A stretch of 64,000 nucleotides of DNA from Halobacillus sp. A5 (GTDB lineage: Bacteria > Bacillota > Bacilli > Bacillales > Halobacillaceae), in NCBI RefSeq assembly GCF_024189315.1, contig NZ_JAIZEO010000001.1, forward strand, positions 310,001-374,000. Direction: 5' to 3'. How positions within the stretch are numbered: the stretch's first letter is position 1; the number at the start of each line of letters is the position of its first letter. The position numbers were made by a program, and so were the translations under genes. This document shows, in pieces, positions 37,718-45,318 of this stretch. A model generated the notes under the pieces. The model was given only the letters and a program-made list of their open reading frames with translations. It was not told the origin of the DNA and searched no databases.

Positions 37718-38641
37718 ATGAAGAGCTTTAAAAGATTAGCACTACTATTTGCGTTCTTTTTAGTAGTCGGGGTACTTGCTGCATGCGGAGGATCTTCCGA
37801 GGAAGGAAATTCAGGTTCTGAAGACGGAGGATCTGAAGAAGGATCTGGTGAATCAGGTTCAATCACTGTTGGTGGTTCAAGTGCAATGCAGCCTCTAGTT
37901 GCAGCAGCAGCTGAAGAATTCACAGCTGAAAACTCTGACGCTCAAATCGATGTTCAAGGCGGCGGAAGCGGTACTGGTTTGAGTGAAGTTGCAGCAGGCA
38001 ACTTTGACATTGGTAACTCAGATTACTTTGCTGAAACTAAGGACGATATTGACGCTGAAGAACTTGTCGACCACAAAGTAGCCGTTGTAGGTATGACTGC
38101 AGCCGCTCACCCAGAAGTTGGCGTTGATAACTTATCTAAAGATGAACTTAAAGAAATTTTCACAGGAGAAATCACAAACTGGTCTGAAGTTGGCGGAGCA
38201 GATGAAGAAATCACCTTGGTTAACCGTCCTGACGGTTCAGGCACTCGTGCTACTTTCAACGAATTCGGACTAGACGGTGAGGAACCTGCTGAAGGCATTA
38301 CAGAAGACTCTTCCAACCGTGTTATGCAAATCGTAAATGATACTCCTGGGGCAGTAGGTTATCTATCCTTCGCTTACTTTGAACGCAACGAAGACATTGT
38401 ACCGCTGGGTGTTGACGGAGTAGAACCTACTGATGAAAACGTAAAAACAGGGGAATTCCCGATTTGGGCATATCAGCACAGCTACACGCAGGGCGAACCT
38501 GAAGGTCTGGAAAAAGAATTTCTTGATTATATGATGAGTGAAGAAATTCAAACATCTCTACTGCCGGATCAAGGATATATTCCTGCTACTGAAATGGAAG
38601 TAGAACGGGACGCTGAAGGTAACGAATCAGATATTGAGTAA
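37718..38641 (+). CDS. pstS: Phosphate ABC transporter substrate-binding lipoprotein PstS
   Basis: About 307 residues. The signal peptide ends in lipobox LAAC (about 19-22), followed by a Gly/Ser/Glu-rich linker and the phosphate-binding domain (GGSSAMQPL, GGGSGTGLSEVAAG, NRPDGSGTRATF). It captures phosphate outside the membrane for PstCA. ATG 37718 follows AGGGGGAGT; a longer reading to 37664 lacks a site. The protein is strongly acidic, as expected in a halophile. It is controlled by the PhoP boxes upstream. Confidence 0.95.
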   Translation: MKSFKRLALLFAFFLVVGVLAACGGSSEEGNSGSEDGGSEEGSGESGSITVGGSSAMQPLVAAAAEEFTAENSDAQIDVQGGGSGTGLSEVAAGNFDIGNSDYFAETKDDIDAEELVDHKVAVVGMTAAAHPEVGVDNLSKDELKEIFTGEITNWSEVGGADEEITLVNRPDGSGTRATFNEFGLDGEEPAEGITEDSSNRVMQIVNDTPGAVGYLSFAYFERNEDIVPLGVDGVEPTDENVKTGEFPIWAYQHSYTQGEPEGLEKEFLDYMMSEEIQTSLLPDQGYIPATEMEVERDAEGNESDIE

Positions 38642-38676
38642 GATTTATAACTAACAATTTAATCGGGATATCATAA

Positions 38677-38755
38677 GGGTTGGCCTGAGAATCTGAACAT
38701 AAATTAATGAATTTTTTCTTGATTCATTAATTCGTCGGATGTCCGGGTTCAACCC
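38677..38755 (+). other. Intercistronic stem-loop between pstS and pstC
   Basis: A perfect 11-bp stem AATTAATGAAT (38702-38712) / ATTCATTAATT (38722-38732) is nested inside a possible outer pair GGGTTG (38677-38682) / CAACCC (38750-38755). There is no long T-tract after it. It may be a partial terminator or an mRNA-stabilising element giving more PstS than permease. Confidence 0.7.
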
Positions 38756-38781
38756 ATTTCCCATGCTTTAGGAGGATATTT

Positions 38782-39702
38782 ATGGAGAACGCTCAGAAGA
38801 GTGAGACTAACAATCATAGATTACTAAAGAAGAACGGCTCTTCCAGTAAGAAGAATGAAAAGAGGGGCAAAGCTCTAGTATATTCCAGTGCAGCTATCGT
38901 TATCATAGCTACGCTTGCGATCACTCTTTTCCTGGGGTATAAAGGAATTCGTACGTTCTTTGTATTTGATGTAAGTGTATGGAACTTTCTGACGACAACC
39001 GACTGGGATGGTACTGAAAACAGTGGTGCCTTCTCATTTATATTCGGTTCATTTGCAGTTACATTTCTAGCCGCTTTAGTAGCTGCGCCATTAGGTATAG
39101 GCAGCGCAATTTTCATGACGGAAATTGCAAAAAAATGGGGGCAGAAAGTTCTTCAACCTGTTATTGAGATATTAGTCGGAATTCCTTCCGTTGTTTATGG
39201 ACTAATTGGTGTTACAGTAATTGTCCCTCTGCTTAGAGATAATGTAGGAGGTCTCGGCTTTAGCTTGCTGGCGGGAATGATTGTTGTAGGAGTTATGATC
39301 CTGCCAACGATTACTAGTATTTCTGCAGATGCAATTAAAGCCATCCCGCAAGACATTAAAGATGCCTCTTATGGCCTTGGGGCTACAAGATGGCAGACGA
39401 TTTATAAAGTTATTATTCCGGCAGCACTGCCGTCATTAATGACAGCAATAGTTCTAGGCATGGCACGCGCCTTCGGAGAAGCTTTAGCTGTTCAAATGGT
39501 TATAGGTAACGTAAAAGGTCTTCCCGAGTCAATTACGGATCAGGCCGCTACGTTAACATCTATTATTACGCTGGATATGCCTCACACCACTTATGGAAGT
39601 GTGCATAACAGCTTGCTATGGTCACTGGGATTATTCTTATTAATTATGTCCTATGTGTTTATTATTATCATTCGTTTTGTGTCCTCAAGGAGGAAAGTAT
39701 AA
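38782..39702 (+). CDS. pstC: Phosphate ABC transporter permease PstC
   Basis: A 306-residue membrane protein with six hydrophobic segments and the permease EAA-like loop DASYGLGATRWQTIYKVIIPAALPSLMTAI (about 193-222). A basic N-terminal tail precedes helix 1. It overlaps pstA by one base (TAATG). Confidence 0.95.
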   Translation: MENAQKSETNNHRLLKKNGSSSKKNEKRGKALVYSSAAIVIIATLAITLFLGYKGIRTFFVFDVSVWNFLTTTDWDGTENSGAFSFIFGSFAVTFLAALVAAPLGIGSAIFMTEIAKKWGQKVLQPVIEILVGIPSVVYGLIGVTVIVPLLRDNVGGLGFSLLAGMIVVGVMILPTITSISADAIKAIPQDIKDASYGLGATRWQTIYKVIIPAALPSLMTAIVLGMARAFGEALAVQMVIGNVKGLPESITDQAATLTSIITLDMPHTTYGSVHNSLLWSLGLFLLIMSYVFIIIIRFVSSRRKV

Positions 39703-40589
39703 TGAGTAGACGAATCATAAACAATTTCGCAACATCTGTTTTCATTTTGTGTGCCGTAATAATGACAGCAACCCTTGTATATTTATTAGGGTACATTCTA
39801 ACAAATGGCCTTTCTAATGTAGACTGGTCTTTCTTAACAACTAACTCCAGTTCAGCAATGGAAGGCGGAGGAATTAAAAATCAGCTTTGGAATTCTTTCT
39901 ATATCCTCGTAGTAACATTGATTTTGTCTGTGCCGTTAGGTGTATTAGGCGGTATCTATCTGGCGGAATATGCCAGACCGGGGAAATTAACGAATGTTAT
40001 TCGTACAAGTGTAGAAGTATTATCATCACTTCCTTCTATAGTAGTAGGAATGTTTGGTTTGCTTGTTTTCGTTCAATATGCCGGATTAGGGTATTCAATA
40101 ATTGCAGGTGCGCTGGCACTCACAGTATTTAACCTGCCAATAATCGTTCGTGTAACAGAAGACTCGATTCGCTCTGTTCCTAAGAAACAGAAAAATGCCA
40201 GTCTTGCCCTTGGAATTACTCATTGGCATACAGTCAAAACCGTACTGGTACCAGCGGCTTTCCCTGGAATTTTAACTGGTATATTACTGTCAGCAGGACG
40301 TATTTTCGGTGAGGCAGCAGCTTTATTATTCACAGCGGGCCTATCCACAAACAACTTACAATTTGATACGTGGAATCCCTTTAATTCCGATTCCCCATTA
40401 AACCCTTTCCGATCAGCTGAAACTTTGTCTGTGCATATTTGGAAAGTCAACTCTCAGGGAATTATGCCCGACGTAGACGAGATTGCAAGTGGATCTGCTG
40501 CCGTTCTGATTCTTTTTGTACTAGTGTTTAATGTTACGGCACGTGTTATAGGAAACATTATTTATAACAAGATTACCGGTTCAAAATAA
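39702..40589 (+). CDS. pstA: Phosphate ABC transporter permease PstA
   Basis: A 295-residue membrane protein with six hydrophobic segments and the loop NASLALGITHWHTVKTVLVPAAFPGILTGI (about 165-194). The start MSRRIINNF at 39702 follows AAGGAGGAAAG; the longer frame from 39618 lies inside pstC and is not used. It forms the channel with PstC. Confidence 0.95.
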   Translation: MSRRIINNFATSVFILCAVIMTATLVYLLGYILTNGLSNVDWSFLTTNSSSAMEGGGIKNQLWNSFYILVVTLILSVPLGVLGGIYLAEYARPGKLTNVIRTSVEVLSSLPSIVVGMFGLLVFVQYAGLGYSIIAGALALTVFNLPIIVRVTEDSIRSVPKKQKNASLALGITHWHTVKTVLVPAAFPGILTGILLSAGRIFGEAAALLFTAGLSTNNLQFDTWNPFNSDSPLNPFRSAETLSVHIWKVNSQGIMPDVDEIASGSAAVLILFVLVFNVTARVIGNIIYNKITGSK

Positions 40590-40604
40590 GAAAGGGGATT
40601 CTTC

Positions 40605-41444
40605 ATGTTAAAGGTAAAAAAACATGCTGAAAATAATTATGGCGAGAGCCAGACTAAAGAGAGAACCTTGGATAAAACGAATGAACCTGAGTTTAACTCC
40701 CTGCTTGATTTACGCAATTTGAGCGTATATTACGGTGACCATCAGGCCGTAAAAAACGTATCGATGCCGATAGAGAAAAATAAAGTTACGGCGTTCATTG
40801 GACCTTCAGGATGTGGTAAATCAACCCTCCTGCGCACAATCAACCGTATGAACGACCAAATTCCTATTGCTCACTATGATGGAGAAATTAATTATGATGG
40901 GGTAAACATTCTAAACAAAGATATTGACGTTGTCGCCTTAAGAAAAGAAATCGGCATGGTGTTCCAGGAACCGAATCCATTTCCGAAACCAATTAGAAAG
41001 AATATCACTCATGCGTTGAAATTTATGGGTATGGCTAAATCAAATATGAATGAAATAGTAGAAAATTCACTGAAGCAGGCAGCATTATGGGATGAAATTA
41101 AAGACAGACTGGGCGATTCTGCTCTCTCGCTTTCAGGGGGACAGCAGCAACGACTTTGTATTGCAAGGGCGTTGGCTCTTCAGCCTAATGTATTGCTGTT
41201 GGATGAACCTACTTCAGCGCTCGATCCTATTTCCAGTGCTAAAGTAGAAGACCTGGTCATGGAGCTTAAACAACATTATACGATCGCAATCGTAACTCAC
41301 AATATGGAGCAGGCAGCTCGGATTTCAGATAACACGGCTTTCCTATACAATGGTGATTTAATTGAATTTGGAAACACATCCGACCTGTTTACGAATCCTA
41401 AAGAACAACGTACGGAAGATTATATTTCTGGAAAGTTCAGTTAA
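40605..41444 (+). CDS. pstB1: Phosphate ABC transporter ATPase PstB1
   Basis: A 279-residue ABC ATPase: Walker [10 protein letters not shown] (about 66), signature LSGGQQQRL (about 174) and Walker [13 protein letters not shown] (about 196). It has an extra N-terminal 35-residue charged extension compared with PstB2. It is one of two pst ATPases encoded in tandem, as in B. subtilis. Confidence 0.95.
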   Translation: MLKVKKHAENNYGESQTKERTLDKTNEPEFNSLLDLRNLSVYYGDHQAVKNVSMPIEKNKVTAFIGPSGCGKSTLLRTINRMNDQIPIAHYDGEINYDGVNILNKDIDVVALRKEIGMVFQEPNPFPKPIRKNITHALKFMGMAKSNMNEIVENSLKQAALWDEIKDRLGDSALSLSGGQQQRLCIARALALQPNVLLLDEPTSALDPISSAKVEDLVMELKQHYTIAIVTHNMEQAARISDNTAFLYNGDLIEFGNTSDLFTNPKEQRTEDYISGKFS

Positions 41445-41518
41445 GGTTATTAACTATTATATATATGCAGATAAATTTTCAGTAGAGAGATATTTTTCTT
41501 GTAAAGGGATGAGTTCAA

Positions 41519-42277
41519 ATGGAGAAACACTCTTATGAGGTGGAAAACTTAAATTTATGGTATGGCAGTTCTCAAGCTTTACATGAAGTGAAGATGGATA
41601 TCCCTTCCAATCAGGTGACCGCAATAATAGGACCTTCAGGCTGTGGGAAGTCCACTTTCTTAAAAGCTTTAAATAGAATGGTGGAAATGGTGCCTGGTGT
41701 TAAAGTGGCAGGTAATATTAAATATAACGGAGATGATATTTTATCATCAAAATATCATCCAGAAGAGTTGAGAACAAAAGTTGGGATGGTATTTCAACAT
41801 CCCAATCCGTTTCCTAAATCTATTTATGACAACGTGGCATTTGGTGCCAGAGTTAAAGGGATTCGTAAAAAAGCCGTATTAGATGAAATGGTGGAAAAAA
41901 GCTTAAAGCGGGCAGCCATATGGGATGAAGTAAAAGATCGATTAAATAAAAACGCTATGGGGTTATCCGGCGGACAGCAGCAAAGAATCTGCATTGCCCG
42001 GGCGATTGCTAATGAACCTGATGTTGTACTTATGGATGAACCTACTTCTGCGTTAGATCCAATCTCTACACTCAGGGTTGAGGAATTAATTCAGCAGCTG
42101 AAGGAACATTACACTATAGTGGTGGTCACACACAATATGCAGCAGGCCTCACGTATATCAGACCGTACGGCTTTCTTCTTAAATGGAGAAATTATTGAAT
42201 ATGATAACACAGACCAGATCTTTTCTAATCCTAGAGATAGACGCACTGAAGATTATATTAGTGGAAGGTTTGGTTAA
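41519..42277 (+). CDS. pstB2: Phosphate ABC transporter ATPase PstB2
   Basis: A 252-residue ABC ATPase with Walker [10 protein letters not shown], signature LSGGQQQRI and Walker [12 protein letters not shown]. It is clearly paralogous to PstB1. A 74-bp AT-rich gap separates the two, and AAAGGGATGAG serves as ribosome binding site. Confidence 0.95.
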   Translation: MEKHSYEVENLNLWYGSSQALHEVKMDIPSNQVTAIIGPSGCGKSTFLKALNRMVEMVPGVKVAGNIKYNGDDILSSKYHPEELRTKVGMVFQHPNPFPKSIYDNVAFGARVKGIRKKAVLDEMVEKSLKRAAIWDEVKDRLNKNAMGLSGGQQQRICIARAIANEPDVVLMDEPTSALDPISTLRVEELIQQLKEHYTIVVVTHNMQQASRISDRTAFFLNGEIIEYDNTDQIFSNPRDRRTEDYISGRFG

Positions 42278-42297
42278 TACCAAGGGGGAAACCATCT

Positions 42298-42957
42298 ATG
42301 CAAACAAGGCGTTTTTTTAATGAAGAGCTGCAACAGCTAAAGCTTGAAGTAGAAGAATTAGCAGAGGACACAAAGAAAGTTCTTACTACCTCTGTTGAGG
42401 CGTTATATAATAGTGATCTTAAAACTGCTCAACGTATCATTGAAGAAGATCACATTTATAATGAGAAAGAGCAGCATATAAACGATTCTGCATTAGTGAT
42501 GATTGCAAAACAACAGCCTGTAGCATCCGATTTAAGAAGATTAATTGCAGCTATTAAAATATCAAGTGATTTAGAAAGAATGGCCGATCATGGGAAAAAC
42601 ATTGCTAAAGCCACTCTTTTTCTAGGAGATGACCATCCGATTTCCATTCACTCTACCATTAAGGAAATGACGGAAATTGCTGTGTCTATGGTCGACATTG
42701 CTGTGAAAGGATATCATAACGAGGATATTTCTTTTGCGAGGGTACTGGCAGAAAAAGACGATAAAGTTGATGAACTGTATGGTCGTGTGACTAAGGATCT
42801 CTTAGAATTAACGGCAAATAACCCTGATCAAATTCAATATATTATGCAGACAGCCTACACTTCAAGATATATTGAACGTTTCGCTGATCACCTGACTAAT
42901 ATAGGTGAAAGCATTCTCTATTTAGTTAAAGGTGTTTCCTATGATTTAAATGAATAG
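42298..42957 (+). CDS. phoU: Phosphate signalling protein PhoU
   Basis: A 219-residue all-helical protein with two PhoU repeats (SSDLERMADHGKNIAKA about 92-108 and SRYIERFADHLTNIGESI about 190-207) carrying the E/DxxxD metal motif. It links PstB activity to Pho signalling. It is the last gene of the pst operon, 20 bp after pstB2; B. subtilis lacks phoU at this place. Confidence 0.95.
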   Translation: MQTRRFFNEELQQLKLEVEELAEDTKKVLTTSVEALYNSDLKTAQRIIEEDHIYNEKEQHINDSALVMIAKQQPVASDLRRLIAAIKISSDLERMADHGKNIAKATLFLGDDHPISIHSTIKEMTEIAVSMVDIAVKGYHNEDISFARVLAEKDDKVDELYGRVTKDLLELTANNPDQIQYIMQTAYTSRYIERFADHLTNIGESILYLVKGVSYDLNE

Positions 42958-42965
42958 TTTTAAAG

Positions 42966-42994
42966 AGGACCCCTGAAATTATATGGGGTCCTTC
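42966..42994 (+). terminator. Terminator after phoU
   Basis: AGGACCCC pairs with GGGGTCCT around an 11-nt loop. The following tract (TCCTGTGTTTT) is only partly T-rich. Confidence 0.7.
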
Positions 42995-43008
42995 CTGTGT
43001 TTTGAAAA

Positions 43009-43530
43009 CTATCTTGTTATTGCGTCTGCCACTTCATCTCTATTCATGCCGCTGTTCAATTCAAACTCTCCAATTTGAATATACTGGGTCAGCTTGCGGT
43101 CTGATAAATACTTGTCGAATGAATTCGCATTATCTATAATACCTTCTCGTTCAAGAGATTGACTAATGTCTGTGGAACTGATCCCTTCTTTTATTACTAA
43201 CGTGTAGGTGTCAGAACCATTTGTCTCATTATCCTGTTTTTTAGATTGCTCTTCTTCTTCAGACTTTTCTTCCTCGGAGCTCGTATTGCTGCTCTCTTCT
43301 TTGGTTTCATCATTTGTCTGCTCGCTTAAAGCTTCATTAATCTGCTGTTGAAGTTCTTCATCAGAAAGAACTTGATAATTGCTTTCTTCTAGTCTCTGAA
43401 TCATTTCACTTTCATTCATTGAAGTGTTGGTACCCTCAGCAGTTTTGTCTGGAGAGAGCCAGTAAGCAGAACTTAAAATTACAGTTGAAACGGCTATCCC
43501 CAGTGAGAAAAAACGAACCGAATGCTTCAT
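43009..43530 (-). CDS. Membrane-anchored protein with a MltG/YceG-like N-lobe (YqzC position)
   Basis: A 173-residue protein: N-terminal membrane anchor (about 7-24), a very acidic low-complexity linker (about 60-105) and a C-terminal module YTLVIKEGISSTDISQSLEREGIIDN...IGEFELNSGMNRDEVADAI. That module resembles the LysM-like N-terminal subdomain of the endolytic transglycosylase MltG but lacks its catalytic domain. It overlaps the upstream gene by 4 bp. In B. subtilis the two genes here are yqzC and yqzD; correspondence is by position. A peptidoglycan-related binding role is inference. Confidence 0.72.
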   Translation of the reverse strand: MKHSVRFFSLGIAVSTVILSSAYWLSPDKTAEGTNTSMNESEMIQRLEESNYQVLSDEELQQQINEALSEQTNDETKEESSNTSSEEEKSEEEEQSKKQDNETNGSDTYTLVIKEGISSTDISQSLEREGIIDNANSFDKYLSDRKLTQYIQIGEFELNSGMNRDEVADAITR

Positions 43531-43898
43531 TGACTGACACCCTTTGGAGAGTAATGATGGACAATCGAATGGACCTCTTGAATGCTCATATTTGTTTCTT
43601 TAGCAATCCGTTCAGTTGAGTATCCGCCCTGGTACATACTTTTAATGGTCTGTACTAATGAAGTAGACGAAGGAGCAGATGGACGAGTCTGCTTTATCAT
43701 TTCTTCAGGCAGCTCTCCTGCTAATAACTCTTCTTCAAGAACATTGAGCTTTTTCTTCACTTGATATGTATCCTGCATCATTTGGATGGACATTTGTTCG
43801 ACCTGATCTTCCACGTCCTTTAGTCGATCATTCATGAAGAATGATGCAATGAAGAGTACAACACTAATAGAAGCTAATGTAAGTAATGTAGTAATCAT
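43527..43898 (-). CDS. YqzD-position membrane protein with helix-turn-helix-like tail
   Basis: A 123-residue protein with an N-terminal membrane helix (about 3-21), a coiled coil (about 24-60, NDRLKDVEDQVEQMSIQMMQ) and a C-terminal MYQGGYSTERIAKETNMSIQEVHSIVHHY that looks like a small resolvase-type helix-turn-helix. It is first of a coupled two-gene unit and divergent from rpmG. Whether the tail binds DNA is unknown. Confidence 0.7.
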   Translation of the reverse strand: MITTLLTLASISVVLFIASFFMNDRLKDVEDQVEQMSIQMMQDTYQVKKKLNVLEEELLAGELPEEMIKQTRPSAPSSTSLVQTIKSMYQGGYSTERIAKETNMSIQEVHSIVHHYSPKGVSQ

Positions 43899-43985
43899 TT
43901 GTTGAATTCCTCTCTTTCCACGTTCAGTTATACCATATTTAAATAAATAATTCTATAATCTATTTCGTCTATTTACATTACACAC

Positions 43986-44014
43986 TTGAAAGGAGCAGGA
44001 AGTTTTGGTACGAT
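43986..44014 (+). promoter_or_regulatory. Sigma-A promoter of rpmG
   Basis: TTGAAA (43986-43991), 17 bp, TACGAT (44009-44014), giving a leader of about 55 nt before the rpmG start. No complete Zur-type palindrome was seen. Confidence 0.65.
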
Positions 44015-44075
44015 TATAAAGTCTGATTATGTGGATAAAGACAGTGAATTGAATCATGATTTGGAGGGATAAACC

Positions 44076-44225
44076 ATGCGTGTAAATGTCACACTTGCTT
44101 GCACTGAAACTGGTGACCGCAATTATATTACTACAAAAAACAAGCGTACAAACCCTGAACGTATCGAGCTTAAAAAATACAGCCCGCGTGTTGGGAAGCA
44201 TACGCTTCATCGTGAGACCAAATAA
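44076..44225 (+). CDS. rpmG: 50S ribosomal protein L33, cysteine-poor form
   Basis: A 49-residue L33 ([20 protein letters not shown]...). Ribosome binding site TTGGAGGG precedes ATG 44076. Zinc-binding L33 proteins carry two CxxC pairs. Here the first pair is CTET, leaving one Cys, and the second is replaced (KKYSPR), so this copy should not bind zinc. It occupies the rpmGA position of B. subtilis. It may be the zinc-independent paralog, with another L33 elsewhere. Confidence 0.95.
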   Translation: MRVNVTLACTETGDRNYITTKNKRTNPERIELKKYSPRVGKHTLHRETK

Positions 44226-44256
44226 GCAGCGGAGTTTATACTCTGCTGTTTTTTTA
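44225..44256 (+). terminator. Terminator after rpmG
   Basis: AGCAGcGGAGT pairs with ACTCtGCTGT around TTAT, followed by TTTTTT. It starts at the rpmG stop codon. Confidence 0.85.
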
Positions 44257-44270
44257 TAGGGATGATTATA

Positions 44271-44855
44271 ATGAAGAAACAGTTATTAAGAGAGCAAGGA
44301 AAGCTTATCCTTAAATCATTTACGAAAGCTGAGAAGACATCCGTTGAAGAACGGCTCTATCAACAGCTATTTCAATCCAACCTTTTTAAACACTCGGAGA
44401 CAGTGGCGCTGACTGTATCTTTGGCTGATGAATGGAATACTTATCCAATAATTGAACAAGCATGGAAAGAACACAAACAAGTTCTCGTACCTAAATGTGA
44501 TCGAAACACTAAGGCGATGACGTTTTATCAATTAGAGAACCTGGATCAATTAGAGACTGTATATTATGGGTTAAAAGAGCCATCTCCTGAAATTTCTAAG
44601 TTAGTTAAGAAATCATATATTCAATTAATAGTGGTCCCCGGACTCCTCTTTGATCATAAAGGATTTAGAATCGGTTACGGCGGCGGATTCTATGATCGAT
44701 ATTTAAAGGATTATCAAGGGACCACTGCTTCATTGTTATCAAGGAAACAATTAATTGAGAAAGTTCCTTCTGAACCATTTGACCAGCCTGTTCAGCAATT
44801 ATTTACAGAAGATGGGATCATAAAGACGACCGGTTATAGGAATAATCAGCACTGA
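44271..44855 (+). CDS. yqgN: 5-formyltetrahydrofolate cyclo-ligase
   Basis: A 194-residue enzyme that converts 5-formyl-THF to 5,10-methenyl-THF with ATP. Visible are the N-terminal KKQLLREQGK, an ATP-site region, VVPGLLFDHKGFRIGYGGGFYDRYL (about 126-150, the family signature) and the C-terminal PFDQPVQQLFTEDG. ATG 44271 is preferred over 44262 because ATAGGGATGA occupies the intervening bases. It follows the rpmG terminator closely. Confidence 0.94.
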   Translation: MKKQLLREQGKLILKSFTKAEKTSVEERLYQQLFQSNLFKHSETVALTVSLADEWNTYPIIEQAWKEHKQVLVPKCDRNTKAMTFYQLENLDQLETVYYGLKEPSPEISKLVKKSYIQLIVVPGLLFDHKGFRIGYGGGFYDRYLKDYQGTTASLLSRKQLIEKVPSEPFDQPVQQLFTEDGIIKTTGYRNNQH

Positions 44856-44901
44856 TTTCGTGAAAACTAAACCGAACCTAAATTATCGGGAGGTTTTCAA
44901 G

Positions 44902-45084
44902 ATGAAAGATAAAAGTCTCTTTTTTAGTCTGCTGCTGATTCCTGCTGGAGCCATTTTATTTATACAACGAAATAAACTTATTCCTTTTATTGCTTCTGTC
45001 CCCATATTAAGAAAATTCAGTGTGCGTTTTTTAATGAAGCTGCCTTTCGTCAGACAAAAACTAATAGGAAATCTTTTTAAGTAA
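44902..45084 (+). CDS. yqgO: YqgO-like small membrane protein
   Basis: A 60-residue protein, MKDKSLFFSLLLIPAGAILF..., with one clear hydrophobic segment (about 5-22) and a second weaker amphipathic one, and many basic residues. CGGGAGG lies 11 bases before ATG 44902. Position (yqgN-yqgO-yqgP) supports the name. The function is unknown. Confidence 0.72.
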   Translation: MKDKSLFFSLLLIPAGAILFIQRNKLIPFIASVPILRKFSVRFLMKLPFVRQKLIGNLFK

Positions 45085-45112
45085 AACTACCTTCACCTGC
45101 GGTAGTTTTTAT
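45083..45112 (+). terminator. Terminator after yqgO
   Basis: AAAACTACC pairs with GGTAGTTTT around a 9-nt loop, then TATTTTT. It insulates the rhomboid leader from upstream transcription. Confidence 0.87.
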
Positions 45113-45114
45113 TT

Positions 45115-45144
45115 TTGCCGTCTGAGAATAAATTTACTTATAGA
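45115..45144 (+). promoter_or_regulatory. Candidate promoter of the rhomboid leader
   Basis: TTGCCG (45115-45120) and TATAGA (45139-45144) are separated by 18 bp. Both boxes are imperfect. The start would be near 45151, just before the structured region. Confidence 0.5.
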
Positions 45145-45150
45145 GCAATT

Positions 45151-45305
45151 TTCAGAGCATGCGCGCAAGTAGTCGCCTCATAAGTTACCCACGATGAGAA
45201 AGGGATAGCTCCCTTCCTGAAGAGGTTTTTACTTCGTGGTTCCAGGCTGTTGAGCCTTTGTTCTTGGCCCGGCATGCCATGGGCATGGTATTATTTTCTT
45301 ATAAG
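45151..45305 (+). ncRNA. Unidentified structured leader RNA before the rhomboid gene
   Basis: Nested helices: CCACGA (45189-45194)/TCGTGG (45234-45239) encloses AAGGGA/TCCCTT (45200-45205/45210-45215). GCCT (45175-45178) can pair with AGGC (45244-45247), or the latter can instead form GGCT/AGCC (45245-45256). GCATGC at 45157-45162 can pair with GCATGC at 45272-45277, or the latter can form the hairpin CATGCC-ATG-GGCATG (45273-45287), which is followed by GTATTATTTTCTTATA. That terminator-like element ends where the AAGGAGGGG ribosome binding site begins. It does not match T-box, SAM, M-box, yybP, ZTP, THF or glycine consensus that I recall. Confidence 0.55.
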
Positions 45306-45318
45306 GAGGGGAGAGGAC

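Noticed and set aside
43899-44075. Zur operator before rpmG
   Set aside because: Only a half-site-like TACGATTATAA is present; no dyad.
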